Part shown: positions 1-12,871 of the stretch, piece by piece
How the letters are laid out: every line of letters begins with the position of its first letter
Numbering within the stretch: position 1 is the first letter of the stretch
Source: Dimorphilus gyrociliatus
Lineage: Eukaryota; Annelida; Polychaeta; Dinophilidae
Assembly (NCBI GenBank): GCA_904063045.1
Contig: CAJFCJ010000019.1
Coordinates: 1,441,700 to 1,505,699, forward strand
Length of the DNA stretch: 64,000 nucleotides
Direction of reading: 5' to 3'
Made by a program: the position numbers and the translations under genes
Notes under the pieces: generated by a model
The model's input: only the letters and a program-made list of their open reading frames with translations
Database searches by the model: none
What the model was told of the DNA's origin: nothing

Positions 1-469
1 GATAGCTGTTTTATACCTCTGGGTATCTCAGTATTTTATAACGGTTTTTGTGAAATAGAATCTATTACTAATAGTCATTTAAGCGTCTTCTAGAAGGAAA
101 ATTCCAAACAAAAAATTTATTTGTTCAGTTTCTTTTACTTTTTAATAGATGTACAGATGTAGAAAAAAAGGCATTTTCACATCAAAAGTTCTCCTCATTT
201 ATTAAATAAAAAATATTAATATGAACAGAAAGAAGTATTTGTATCATACGTAAAATCACTACCATGCTATAATCATTGTAAACTAGACATCTCTCAAGAG
301 ATAGAGCAAAAAATATTAAATAATAATGAGTAGATAGTAGAGTATGAGTTTCGGAGAGGTAAAGATAGATAGAGAGAAGAAAGAAAAAGCAAATAAAAAT
401 AGGAAAAAAAGATACCAAAACCTTTTTATGCTGCTCTGTTGCTGCCACATTAAACTCAATGAACTATAA

Positions 470-600
470 CTTGAGAGAGAGAGATAGAAATAGAGATAGA
501 TAGACAGAAAAAGAGAGAGAGGGGTATATATATATGTATATATATTATATGCTGAGAGAGAGAGAGAGAGAGATAGAGAAAGAGAAAATAAGACAAGATA
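470..600. repeat. GA/TC microsatellite with TA tract
   Basis: Purine-rich GA, GATA and AGAGAG repeats surround a short TATATA tract downstream of the thrombospondin stop codon. The 1-705 block holds only this low-complexity sequence and probable 3' UTR. Long ORFs here are repeat artefacts (poly Leu-Ser). Confidence 0.8.
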
Positions 601-705
601 CTCTATCATCTAAGTAGTATAAAGATTCAGATGAAATTTTTTTCGCGCTCTTTTTTGTCGCATTTATTTTTTTATAATTGATTATGAGATATCGTTTTCA
701 TTTTT

Positions 706-3700
706 CTAGCACCTTCTCTTAGATGCTGCATGTAGTCTAGGAAACTTGTTATTATTAACGCCGTCAGGTAGATCATCTGTTTGAAAAATATAATAATTAA
801 TTAACCATGGCTCCTTTAGGTAGTAACTAATTTGACTCAGTTTTCTTTGGTAATTTGATAAATATTATTTATAAATTATGATATAAATTAATATTCCATT
901 GATTAGTCATAAAATAGTGAATCAATAAAAGATATCCTACCTAGACACCTGTAGCTCAACTGCGAAAATATAACCTTTTCTTGTGAAAATACTAGAAGAC
1001 CTAGACTACCTCCGATAAATGTTGTATCCTTTAAGTGACCAGAATCTATTATTCTAACGCTACCGTCGAAAATTTGTAATCTAATATAACCAAAGTCTGG
1101 TCTATGCTGTAATTTCCATTTATAAGATCTTCGCATTTTCCATGAGATACCATTTGAATCTTTCCATAGAGTTGTTGTTTGCCCAGGAACACTAAAACTA
1201 TGCCATAATGAATTTCTCATCATAGGTCCCGGTCCAGTTCCTGAGTGAACAACTTTAATATGAACACCTGGTTCAGCAACTGCTCTAAAAGGAGTGTTTT
1301 CCCAATAGGTCTGTTTTCCTCTCTTCCACATAACAGCGTAGAAGTGACTGCTATTTGTATAGCCAAATACAAGACCGGCATAATCATTGTCAACTTTAGA
1401 GTCAACGTAGAATGTTCCATCAAAGTCAACGCCAGCAAAACGATGATATCCGACAAACAAACCAGGGTCACTGTTAATATGCTGTATAACTTCGGCTCCG
1501 TTATCCCTAATATCCCAATCTGGATCATCTTGGGAGTCCTCTGTAGGAATAGATTAAATCAGTTTGAAAAATTAAGACAAATCGTCAGGAATAAAGGATA
1601 ACCTTTAGGATCAAGCATAATCTGGGTATAATTTCTAAAATCAGTATCAAATATTTCTTTATTTCTGTAGCAAACGTCCAAATGGTCTGGCTGATTGTCA
1701 CCGTCACAATCCTTGTCACAAGCATCACCTTGACCGTCGTTATCGGCATCGCGTTGGTCCGGGTTATATACTAAACGGCAATTGTCGTTATCATCTAGAA
1801 TTTTATCGTTATCATCATCAGGATCACACTCATCGCCCATTCCGTCTCCATCCGTATCCAATTGATCTGGATTTCTGTGATCTGGACAATTATCATTTCT
1901 ATCTGGTATGCCGTCTCTATCCCTATCTGAAAAGCCTTCACAAGCGTCTCCAATCCTATTTTTATTATTATCTGCTTGATCTTTATTAGGTTCATCAGGG
2001 CAGTTATCACAGGCGTCACCGATGCTGTCTTTGTCTCTATCCAATTGGTGCCGATTTTTCACATAAGGACAGTTATCATTTTCATTAAGTATTCCATCAT
2101 TATCGATATCGCTATCGCACGCATCACCTACGCCGTCACGATCCATATCATTTTGATTTTTATTTGCTTTGAATTTACAATTGTCGCAAACGTCGCCTAT
2201 TCCATCTTTATCCTAACATTTCATTGCAAACTAGACTTATTTTTTAAATCTTATTTAAATCGTACCTGATCTCTTTGATCCTTATTGGGGATATATGGAC
2301 AATTATCGTCCGCATTACGTATACCATCATTGTCTGAGTCATCTTCACATGCGTCACCCACACCGTTATTATTTACATCTTCCTGACCACTATTTGGGAC
2401 TGTGGGGCAATTGTCCCTTCTACAGTTGGCTTCTGGACATTGTAAGGAAGTGTCGGGGAAGCCATCTTCGTCAGTATCAAGTCCGCAAATTTTGCCATTA
2501 CCAGCATAGCCCGGCTTACAACGACACATATAGCCGCTCTGTCCGTACATTAGAACGCATTCTGCGTTACTTCCGCAAATAACTTTACCATCAGGACATA
2601 GTCCCTCTTTCCTTTTACAACCGTATAATTGATTTCCTTCGTAGCCAAATTTACACTCTCCACACCTGGATGATCCAGGTGTGTTTATACACTCGGAATT
2701 GGCCGTACAACCACCATTGTTTATCATGCACTCATTAATATCTGTGCAAATTTGTTTTTTTCTTCTTGCATCAACTGATAAAAAGATATACAGTATCATA
2801 AGACAAACTTCTAGTACTGATTTGAAAAGAATTGAAAAACCTACGTATGCCTATTCCCTGAAACGCTGAACCTGTATAACCGCTAGGACATTCCGTGCAT
2901 CGATAACCAGGCTGTAAATTAATACAAGTCGTTAACCTGTCGCAAGGTTGTTCCTCTCGGCACTCATCAATATCAATACAATTAACGCCGTCTCCCTTTG
3001 TTCCTAATGGACAGTCGTCACAAACATATCCATTAGCTGTGTCCCGGCATTTAACCCCAGAGGCACAAGGATTCTCAGCACATCTGATAGGTCGACATAT
3101 TTTACCATCGCCACTAAATCTTTTTGGACACTTTTGACATTCATAACCGTTAGGAGTGTCGATGCATTTCATTCCATTTGGACAACGATGAGTCTCGCAT
3201 TTAATAGGTATACAACGCCTAGTAGGATCACCAGTAAATTTGTCTGGACAGGATCCACATATTGGTCCATTAGGTGTATTAGTGCAAGTAACTCGGTAGT
3301 CACACGGGGGTCTATTGCTTGGGTAGTTTTCGCAGGTGATTTGTTTACAGTTTCGACCATCTCCCCAATAACCTCGAGGACAATCTCCGCACCTCGGACC
3401 ATATAGAGTATCTTCACACTCCACATTATGATAGCAGGGTTTAGGAGCATCAGAACATTTTCTTAATCGACAAACTATACCATCTCCAATTAATCCGGCC
3501 GGACACTTTCCACAAACTGGCCCATGTTCAGTATCCCGACAATCAACTCGTAAGTCACAAGGTGGTCTTTGACTAGGATAGTCGTTACATCTGATTTTGC
3601 GACAATCTCTTCCGTCTCCCCAGTACCCTCTAGGACATGAGCCACACTTTGGCCCAAAATCAGAATCTCTGCATTCAACACCAGAAAAGCAGGGTGAAGG

Positions 3701-6700
3701 AGAGTCGTTACATCTTCGGGCTCTACACACTTCGCCATCACCAACTAATCCAGGAGGACAAGATCCACATCTGTAGCCTGAAGATAGATCTTCGCAGCGA
3801 ACATCCAAGAAGCATGGATTGTCTCTACAACTTATTGGCCTACAACCATTGGGTCCAATACCATGACCAGTATAGCCAGTAGGACAGGGTCCACACCTTG
3901 GACCACTAGCCTCATTGTAGCAAACAACCCCCCGGTAACAGAATGTGTCATCGTCACAAGTAACTTTACGGCACCCGCCTCTTCCAATAGCATCTCCAGT
4001 AAATCCCATCGGACATGGCCCACATTTGAAAAATCCTCGTCTTTTATCTAAATCAGTGCAAGTTGTGTCAGGATAGCAAGGTCTATCCCGACAAGTCCTC
4101 ATTCTTTCACATCCTCTTGGACCAACACCGTCTCCGACATATCCATCTGGACATCTTCCACACATAAAACCTCCACTGACTAGTTCAAAACAGCGAACTC
4201 TATTATAACATGGGCTACTCTCGCAGGCGGTGTTCCGTTGACAGACTCGACCGTTACCAACATAACCATCAGGACATGGCTCACATTCAAAGAGTCCGTC
4301 TTCTTTATTATAACATTTACCAAAGCAAGGATGATCATCGCAAGGACGGTACCTGTAACATTCTCGACCATTTCCAGAATAACCTCTAGGACAGGGTCCA
4401 CATTCGTATCGTCCATCACTAAGATCTCTACATTCAACACCTTTGAAGCATGGATTTCGTGCACAGGCTGACATTGGTTGACAGTTTACACCATTTCCCT
4501 CATATCCATCCGGACATCTTCCACATCTATATTCTCCATTATCTAAATCTTCGCATACAACGCCGTCAAAGCAAGGACGTTTGCGGCATGCTCTTTCAGG
4601 AACTTCTATACAAACTATACCATTGCCATAATAACCTCTAGGGCATGGACCACATTCATAGCGGCCACCATCTAAATTCCTACACCTAACCCGTCGATCA
4701 CAAGGATTACTATCGCAACCCCGAATTTCGCGACAATCTCTTCCGTCTCCATGATAGCCCTCTGGACATCTACCACACACAAAACCTCCATCGTCTCTAT
4801 CTTCGCAAGCTACCCCATGAAAGCAAGGTCGTCTAGAGCATGGTCTAATACGTTCGCATTCTTTTCCATTTCCCACAAAGCCTGAAGGACAATCGCCACA
4901 TGTATATGATCCGTCATCATGATCCTCGCATGTAACACCGGGAAAGCACGGCCTTTGAGAAGCACAAGGACTAGCGTCTTTACATAAGTCGCATTTGGAT
5001 AGCAGTAATCTCAAATTTCTAGTCTCAACTGCTTGGTTCCTCATATCTGCTTGAAGATCTCTCAACGCTCTTACAAGATCGTTAGAGTTAACTTGAGCTG
5101 TGTAAATGAATAGCTTGTTAATATTAATTAATTCAAATTAGTATCAAATTAATAGAAAGAAAATACAATTAAAACAAGGTGAAGGAAACTTGAATTTTTT
5201 TATATGAGTTAAAAAACTCTAATTATATGTTTGTTATTAATGTAATATAATGTATTCTTATTGCAGATATACAGCAAATAACTGACAGATTGAAGAGGAT
5301 AGAGAGGGGTGAGAAAAAAAACGAAGCCAACTTTTTAATCTAACCATAACGCAGCTATTTTTCATAGATTCGAGTTGGTGTTGAAAGTTTTAGAACTAGG
5401 TTTTTGTTGCATAGGGAAACTAAATTGCTAGTCTATTTTTAAAACTGTACAATTTGCTTTAGCTGAAAGCATATTTTCTATCATGTTTTTCTTTGCCAAT
5501 GGCAAAAACTATTACAAACAAAATTTACTTGTACTTAACCTGCTGAAGAGCGTCTACGTTCATCTTCAACCATCATATCCGTCAGCTTACATCCAAACTG
5601 TCTCAATACCCTCCTTTCGTCGACTCGTTTGTAGAGTTTTACGCCCTCGCTGGTGTTCTAGATTGATAAACAAATATATTGTGTTTAGTACCGTACTAAT
5701 ACAAACAAGAAGTGTATACAATACATAGCCAAACTTCAACACGCACTCAACAGCTGTTCAACATTACGCAGTTATTACCATTATCATAATTCTTTTATCA
5801 TATCTTTATAATTTAATGTCAAGGACATCTTTAATAAGCTTTTTAAAAAAGTCTACTGTTGAGTTGTATGTTTTCTTTCAATATAACCAAGTGTTGAAAC
5901 ACGTGGTAAAAACTTAGTAGCAGATTTATATAATTAAGCGCACATTCACTTGTTAGAAATAAAAAAAAAGAGAAGAAAAAAGTTTTTAATCGGTTATTTA
6001 AAGCTTTTTTGTTTTGTTTTTTTTTTAATAAAGTTATAAAAAACACTTTTTTTTAATAAAAAAAAAAGGTAAGAAAAATTCAGTTAATTGTTAATATTAC
6101 TATAATTTTAAAATCATATTTGGATGATTATGCTGAGTTCTCTTTTAAATTAACTTATAAATCGTACTGTATGGGTGGAAATATCCAATCGGTCGCACCA
6201 TTTTACTGGTACTGTTTTCTTTTCAACCACTACACAATTCTTGAATAGACGAAATATACAAATTTTCTTAGGCCTATAAGCGTGATGAAAATGTAGAAGG
6301 AAGTTTCTTAGTGGAATGTGAGCTAGGTAGACGTCCCTTCTCCCATGTTCGTGTAAGAATACTAATATTGGATGATATAAACAAATAGAAATTGATGTTA
6401 TTCTCACTCCATTTTATTATGATAATACGTTTTAATTCATTTTTTAATTATGATAAATTTTATCTAAGAAAAGTTTGTAATGCGTTACCTCCTGAATAAC
6501 TTTGTTGTATACTGGATTTGCCTTCCAATTTGATTAAAATTGGTTTGCGGTGATCCGATTTAATGGAAAGGAAGACGCCGTGTCCTTTTATATTAATTGA
6601 TTATTTGTATTAAAGTCTCTCGTAGTTCTCATTTTCAATATGACAACTTTAAAAGAATTTTTACCTCGAACAGTTCCAAAAACAGCAAAAAGGAAGAGCA

Positions 6701-6710
6701 AGAGCTGCAT
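706..6710 (-). CDS. COMP-like thrombospondin with expanded EGF array
   Basis: Six exons: 6665-6710, 2845-5097, 2266-2774, 1603-2212, 941-1540 and 706-776. They join in phase and give about 1362 aa. Exon 1 encodes a signal peptide (MQLLLFLFAVFGTVRA). A short amphipathic coiled coil ending in KCDLC follows, matching the pentamer-forming segment of COMP/TSP-4 with its inter-chain cysteines. There is no laminin-G-like N-terminal domain, as in COMP. Next come about 19 EGF-like repeats (COMP has four), DxDxDG-rich calcium-binding type 3 repeats, and the C-terminal lectin-like domain (DPGLFVGYHRFAG). Inferred to be a secreted, calcium-dependent extracellular-matrix oligomer. Sixteen EGF repeats plus the coiled coil lie in one 2253-nt exon, while the downstream domains keep ordinary exon sizes. 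Family assignment is firm; the exact subgroup is inferred from architecture. Confidence 0.93.
5098..6664 (-). other. Long first intron of the thrombospondin gene
   Basis: This 1567-nt intron separates the signal-peptide exon from the coiled-coil/EGF exon, and both borders fit GT..AG. It is among the longest introns in the window. A 118-nt splice-bordered open segment lies at 5540-5657, but its phase would break the reading frame. No N-terminal thrombospondin domain was found in it. Confidence 0.7.
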
Positions 6711-8318
6711 ATCCTTTATAGAAAAGCGTAATTTAGGATATTGTATACAGCTGTTGTGTGTAGAGTGAAGATGCAGGCGGCTATGCCGGCTTTTTCATCT
6801 ACATCTGCTGGGAGCAGTCAAAACAACTACTCCTCCCATTAGTAATTTGATGAGTAAGCCGTTTGGACTTGTATAGTTTCTGTTAAATTTTTTTGAATAT
6901 GATAATGAATTTAGCTAATTATCTTTTTCATAAAAAAGTAGCGTGACTTTAAAAATTATCTTAAAGTTTCCATATCGAAATATGTAAATGAACCCTCCAC
7001 CCCTTCTATATACCTTCTATGCGTTGCTCATTTCCTTATCCTTTCCTCATCTCTTCCTATATAACTTTGGTTAATGGCATTCTTAAAATTATTCCCCGGG
7101 GTATAGGCTAACGCTGATTTATCACTTTTTACACCTTATTCAACTCATAAATAAACAGTCTTATCAAATACTTTTAGCAAGTTCTTTATCGATGAATAAG
7201 ATATTTGGAAGGAGAAAGAAGAGAAGATTAGAGTATTTTATTTATTTTATTTATATATATATATAATACACATAGTATATTTAGCCTGTACTTTCTTATG
7301 ACACATTATACATTTAAACATACTATGTATATGTGTATCGGCATGTATAAATCATGAGCAGAAGGCGGATATAGAGCCACCTACAGAGCATACCCTTCCG
7401 AGCAAGAAAATCAACACGTCCTGGTTGGTGTTATTCTATCCTGTGATGACATAACAAACTCTATTTTTAATATCAAAGAAAATAAGATAAAAGACCAAGA
7501 TAATTATGAAAGAAAGATTGGAAAAGTATTGAAATTACCTTAATATTTCCTTGTTCTTTCTAAAACGGCTTTCTACTAAGAAACAAAGAAAAAAAGAGAT
7601 ACAGAATAAAGTTTGTACAAAATTTAAAATGTATTTTTAGGCGAATTTGACAAACAAGAATAACTTTTTGCCAGATGTATTAAACAATGTAATAATATAC
7701 AATACGAGTGTATACATGTATAATATCAAAAGTTTTGAAGGACGGAAATGATAGGTTTTATATGTATTTATCTTAATATAGAATGATAGAGCGTTTGCTT
7801 CGGTAAATATTATCTTTCTCTTATAATCGGGCTTGTATACTTTCTTATAAAAGTATTATATATACTAATATATATATAAATTTATATATATATATACAGT
7901 ATATGTATTTTTCTCAATATAGACCACACCGATACAATTGATGCATATATGCAAGGTATATGTTCTTATTTGATTGTTTATTTACAATATCTTATATAAT
8001 ATAGACACAAGATAAAGCAGGCTTAAAATGATTAATTAATAATGGATAAAATTTATGTTTTTTTATTTAACTGTCTCTTGCTCTAGTTTCTTTGCCTGCA
8101 TAAAGAACCGATTAACATTCTCTGCAAGAGCCATCGCTCCTACGTTCTTCTCTCTTTCGCGGCACTCTTTCTTATTACAATTAACGATCCAATTTTCCAT
8201 GATATCCCTCTTCAAGTTGATAAATTTTGTTCTAATTATACTCCAGAAGGTATTCGACTATATATAATCATACAATAATACTATAAGATAAATTTTGCTA
8301 AATTGGAAGAAAAGAAAA
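6711..8318. other. Intergenic region, TA-rich
   Basis: Lies between the start of the thrombospondin gene and the end of the glutamate receptor gene. It contains TA dinucleotide tracts near 7245-7265 and 7855-7905 and no supported coding exon. The thrombospondin promoter should be at its left edge. Confidence 0.6.
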
Positions 8319-11300
8319 TTATCTTACATTTTTGCCACTTGTTTTCTTGTAAATAATGTCTAGTACCCATTCCAAAATTACTATACCGAAAGCTGTTCCG
8401 CATCCAATGAATAATATCCAAAAAGCCCCATAAATTGATGGAACGCCAATTTTTACGGTATTTGAACTTATATCTCCATTGGATTTATCAAGACAGATTG
8501 AAGTTTTAGAAATCCATCTGTCCCCTATCGCATCTACTTCACCACTCTCTCTGATATTATATATACTAATTGTTAATTCTTCAACATATGGAGAATCTTT
8601 TGGTAAGGCTATACCGTAACCCATATTTTCAAATCCACTTTCGACAACTTTTAAACTGCATTCTTGTCCTAATGTATAAAATATAATAAGAAACACTATC
8701 TGTATTTACTCTATATAGCATTTAATAAAATATTTATAACTACCTTTCCAGTATTGAATGGAAGGCATATCGTAAATGAACGCGAACGACCCATTCTCAT
8801 GGATAGCTTTGTCAACACACTCCTTTGCACTTTTACAATAATTGTTCTTCTCCCTCATTCTCTTACTCATTTTTCTGACATGTATAAATAATTTATATCA
8901 CACTATTTTTTCAAATTTATCCTATTCATATTACTTTTTACGTACTTGTATGGTTCTCTAGCTGATGAATCAAAAAATGATTGGACGTGATGGCCTGAAA
9001 CCGTTCCATAATTGACATCGCCTCTATTTGCTAACTCGGAAATCGCTTTTATTTCATCAGCCGATGATTTGACGGTTAAAAAGGCTGCTAAATTAGCCGT
9101 GTAAGACTGGATGATAATTAGGGCACCAAGCCACCATGCTCCGGCTACTATTTTACTAGATATAGATCTTGGGTGCCTTTCACCTCCCTGTTCGAACAAG
9201 GATGCTAAGCTCCATAGAACAGCATTATGAACACTCATTGTATTCTTATCTTCTAACCACTCTCTTTCTTCCCAATAATCAATTGTGCCATCCTCATTCT
9301 TATCCATAGCTTCCAGTTCACCATCATTCATAACTTGAGATTTTCTACCTAAACAATAGAGTAAACAGTCGATTAAAAATTTATAAACAACACAAATTTA
9401 ATTCAAGGGATTTACCATGATGCCCATAAGGGCTAACTTTTTCAATCAAACTAATGACAAGTCCAAGAATAATTGCAGTAAGGAGAGTTAATACCCAAAG
9501 CCTATTCGTGAAAGGGTTTAAAAAAGACCAAGGATCGTAAGACGTTTCTTTACTTGAACCCAGAAGTATACCCATTTGAAGGTCTCTAAAAGGCTTTGTA
9601 AATTCAATATGTTGCTGTCTTTCATATGTTATACTAATCGCTCCTATTCCCATATCAGCTTTCTATATATAATGGTAAACGAAAGGAAAATTGAGACTTT
9701 TAACGGAAATAGATCACCTACGGCTTTTCCACTGTCGTCAACTATTAATTCACCCATAAGGCCATCCCATTTTTCCGTTTTTCGGTCAAAAACCCCATAA
9801 TAAGAAGCTTCATGCAGAACATAATTAAATGAGTGTATCTTGGATAATTCATTTAATAAATCGATTGCGAAGCCAGTGAAGCATTCGTTTCCGGTACATG
9901 TCGATTTTGTGGTGTTATTTGGTCGAGTAATGAATATAAATGGCGGATCCTTTAAAAGTTTGATAATTAATCTCTCTTACTATTACTATTTTTATTACTA
10001 TCTCTATTTTTAGTTTTAAAATCAAACCTCCACAACTGCAACCCTTAAAGTTCGATTAACTAATTCTCCCACGTAGTCTCTTATATCCATCAAAGGTGTT
10101 CCACCAGAAACCGTGACTCCAGTAGCATTAATTTTCATTACCTCGTTATTATCATTGTTCTTTGGTGACGTCCATTCACCAAACTTTTAAAAAAAGATAA
10201 TCTAGAACAACTATTTATACCATAATTTGATATAAGAAACCTTTTCCCACCCTTCCTCTCTTAAGAAGACATAATCGTACGATGAACTGTATGGTGATCC
10301 ATTCGAATTAAATCTAATACGTTTCTTGGAAACTCCAGGAATATCTGTCTGCAATTTTTTTTCCAGAAAACCGTTAATTAAATCTATTTTAAGCTGTTTA
10401 AATAGTTATTATTACTTTTTTCAAAGCGTCTAACATCTTTTCCCCAAATTCCCATTGTTTAGCAGGTATTTCAAAACAATCTAATTTGGCAGTTGTTAAA
10501 TTTTCACTTTCAACTTCTAAGAGTCGGTGTAAAGCATTTGCTAATACGTATACTGAATCATAGAAAGCTGCGGCGTATCCCTTCAAAGAAAAGTATAATA
10601 ATAGAATCTATTTGACATAAAAAAGAAAGCTTCTTAAACATACAGAGAGAAAAGAATCATTTCCCAAGTGAAATTTCTCTTGTAAAAATATAGATTTTTC
10701 CGGTAATGCCGGTCTTAAGCCAACTAGACCTTTAAATTCTCTCCTATCCAGTCCTTTGAAAATATCCTAAGAAGAGAATACCTTTGTTTATGCTTATATA
10801 TTATCAGGAAAAAAAACCATACGAACCGATTCAGTTACTCCATCTGTGCCTATCCAAAGCCACCCTTTCGCCAACATGTTCAATTTCTGAGCTTGAACGA
10901 TTATTTCAACAGCATGATCCGGCAAACAGTGTAAAATGACAACTTTCGCACCTATCATTAAATAGTAGAATACTCGAAATTGTGTATATAATTGAGTTAA
11001 AACCTGAATTTTTAATTTGTTGTAATTGAGCAATTACACTTATTTTCATCAGTTTAGTGTTGAATCTTTGAACAGTTATAATTTTCCACTTTCTTGTTGC
11101 AGCCATGGATTGAAACGCTGATAACCCATTTATACCTTAAAAACGAAAGAAAAATTTACGGCTGTTGTTAATTAGCCTATCTTTGATAAGAAAAAAATCT
11201 TATTCACCATAGTCAGTATTATCAGTTAACATAGCCATGGTATCCCATCTAAAATAACTAATGAAATCTACTAGTGCAGCACTTTGCTTATTATCCGGAG

Positions 11301-11844
11301 ATGCCATTCGTAATAGGTATTTGTAAGCTGCCGTATTCTATTCAATAGAATAAATATTAGATTGTAGTTGTAAAGAATATAATTATTTATACTCGAAGCA
11401 TTGGATCGGTTGCGCTAGGTGATATCATGGGCATGTGTAAGCCTAAACACAGGGGATGAGAAGACTTAACGGTTGTGGTTGTCATTGGTCCTAAAATGCT
11501 GACAATTTCCATCTTCATCAATTCGCAGACAGATTCAATGGCTTCGTATTTAGAAAGCATTGAACTATTAACCCCAAGCATTTCAAGTTTATAATTAGGT
11601 AGCAAGCTTGTATCGTTATTTAAATGTTTTACAGCTATGTCTAAAACTGATTTATAAAAGGGATCTTCTTCAGGTAAAACAGCTCCTAATAAAAAAAATA
11701 TGTAAATATTATATAATAATCTTTTCTAATCAAGAAAATACGTAAATAAAAATTTATAGGTATAAATTACGAACCAAACTTTATGGTTTTCTCTCCAAAA
11801 ACCCCATTTAGAAAAGTAAGTGTAATTAGAAAAATATTTATCAT
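8319..11844 (-). CDS. Ionotropic glutamate receptor with EF-hand loop in the M1-pore linker
   Basis: Fourteen exons close in phase to 901 aa: 11775-11844, 11393-11685, 11208-11337, 11004-11135, 10827-10951, 10644-10766, 10416-10580, 10241-10393, 10028-10183, 9722-9949, 9416-9662, 8946-9348, 8744-8874 and 8319-8668. Order: signal peptide (MINIFLITLTFLNGVFG), amino-terminal domain, ligand-binding S1, M1 (WVLTLLTAIILGLVISL), pore loop, M3 signature SYTANLAAFLTV, S2, M4. The binding Arg (ISITYERQQ) and the acidic residue in FAFIYD are present. The linker between M1 and pore carries DKNEDGTIDYWE at residues 623-634, a perfect 12-residue EF-hand loop. Ungapped alignment of the pore puts Glu660 at the Q/R/N site. 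The C-terminal S2 (GYGIALPKDSP) recalls NMDA and epsilon types, but the subclass is unresolved. A plasma-membrane ligand-gated cation channel is expected. Confidence 0.93.
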
Positions 11845-12871
11845 TATTCTTATACTTAAGGATGACAAGTGAAATGCTCAATATAACAGTAAAAGTAGGA
11901 ATGAATTAAAAAACATTTTCTATTACTCCTTTTATGATGGATTATGGATCACGTGAGTCACTTATAAACAGCTATTCCGTGTTATTTTGAATGGCTAATT
12001 ACCGGTGTTAAGTGCTGCTATTGACTTTCTGAATAATGAATATGTATAATAATTTGTAAAAATAAAATGAGAACTTTGTTAAAAGTTGATTTAAATGGAA
12101 GGAAATGAATCTATTAATGACTTAAGTTAAAAAACATTCTTATATATTGTATTTGTATATCACTATTTTTGAAAAAAGCCTACTTTGATAGTAAAGTATA
12201 GATATAAACAGTTTGATACATTTACATAAATATTTATTACTTCTTATTGGGGGTTTTGAAATAATAAAAACGCTGCTAATGCATATCCTTAGAAAGAGCT
12301 ATAAATTTAAAACAACAGTTCTAGTAGTAATAGGAGCGTAACTTTTATCTAGAATTTCTATCTTCTGATGTTTAGCGCATTCATTTACTATTTTCTTCTA
12401 ATTATTTCAATTAATTATCTTGTCCTTCACCCGCATACCATATTTCATTTGCCTTGAAATTTTATATTAGGAAGGGGAAGCCGCTCTTTTGTCTATAATT
12501 TGATGCTGAAATTATTAAAGTTCCTCCCGTTAAAACCTTGAAACTGCTTTAGGCCTAGTTTTTCTTTGTAACTAAACTGGTATATTTCATGCGAATACTT
12601 CGCTTCTTCAAATTTCACTGCTACTTTTATTTCAAAAGTACCTTATTCAATTATAAATTACTGAGTTTATATCACAAATTGCTACATTATTTCATTGCAG
12701 AGTAGAAACTTTAAATATTGTCAATTGATAAAGTAACAGATCTTAACTTTCAAACAAAAGTATCCATCTCGCAAAATCTCGTTTGGAATCACGTATAAGC
12801 ATTATTGTTTATCTTCTGAGGTAGTATTCTTATTGCCTACAAATAGTCATTACCGAGACTGAAAGTTAAAA
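11845..12871. other. Intergenic, divergent iGluR/EXOG promoters
   Basis: This 1027-nt stretch separates two divergently transcribed genes. It is AT-rich with no supported exon and probably holds both promoters. No specific site can be called. Confidence 0.5.

Noticed and set aside
182-609. Two overlapping hydrophobic ORFs
   Set aside because: They translate GA/TC and TA microsatellite sequence into Leu/Ser repeats and overlap the thrombospondin 3' flank.
1559-2019. Several overlapping minus and plus ORFs inside the thrombospondin gene
   Set aside because: Shadow frames of the type 3 repeat DNA. The real frame encodes the DxDxDG repeats.
5540-5657. Splice-bordered 118-nt open segment in thrombospondin intron 1 (minus strand)
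   Set aside because: Its length would shift the frame, and in the incoming phase it contains a stop. The exon 1 to exon 2 join is already in phase without it.
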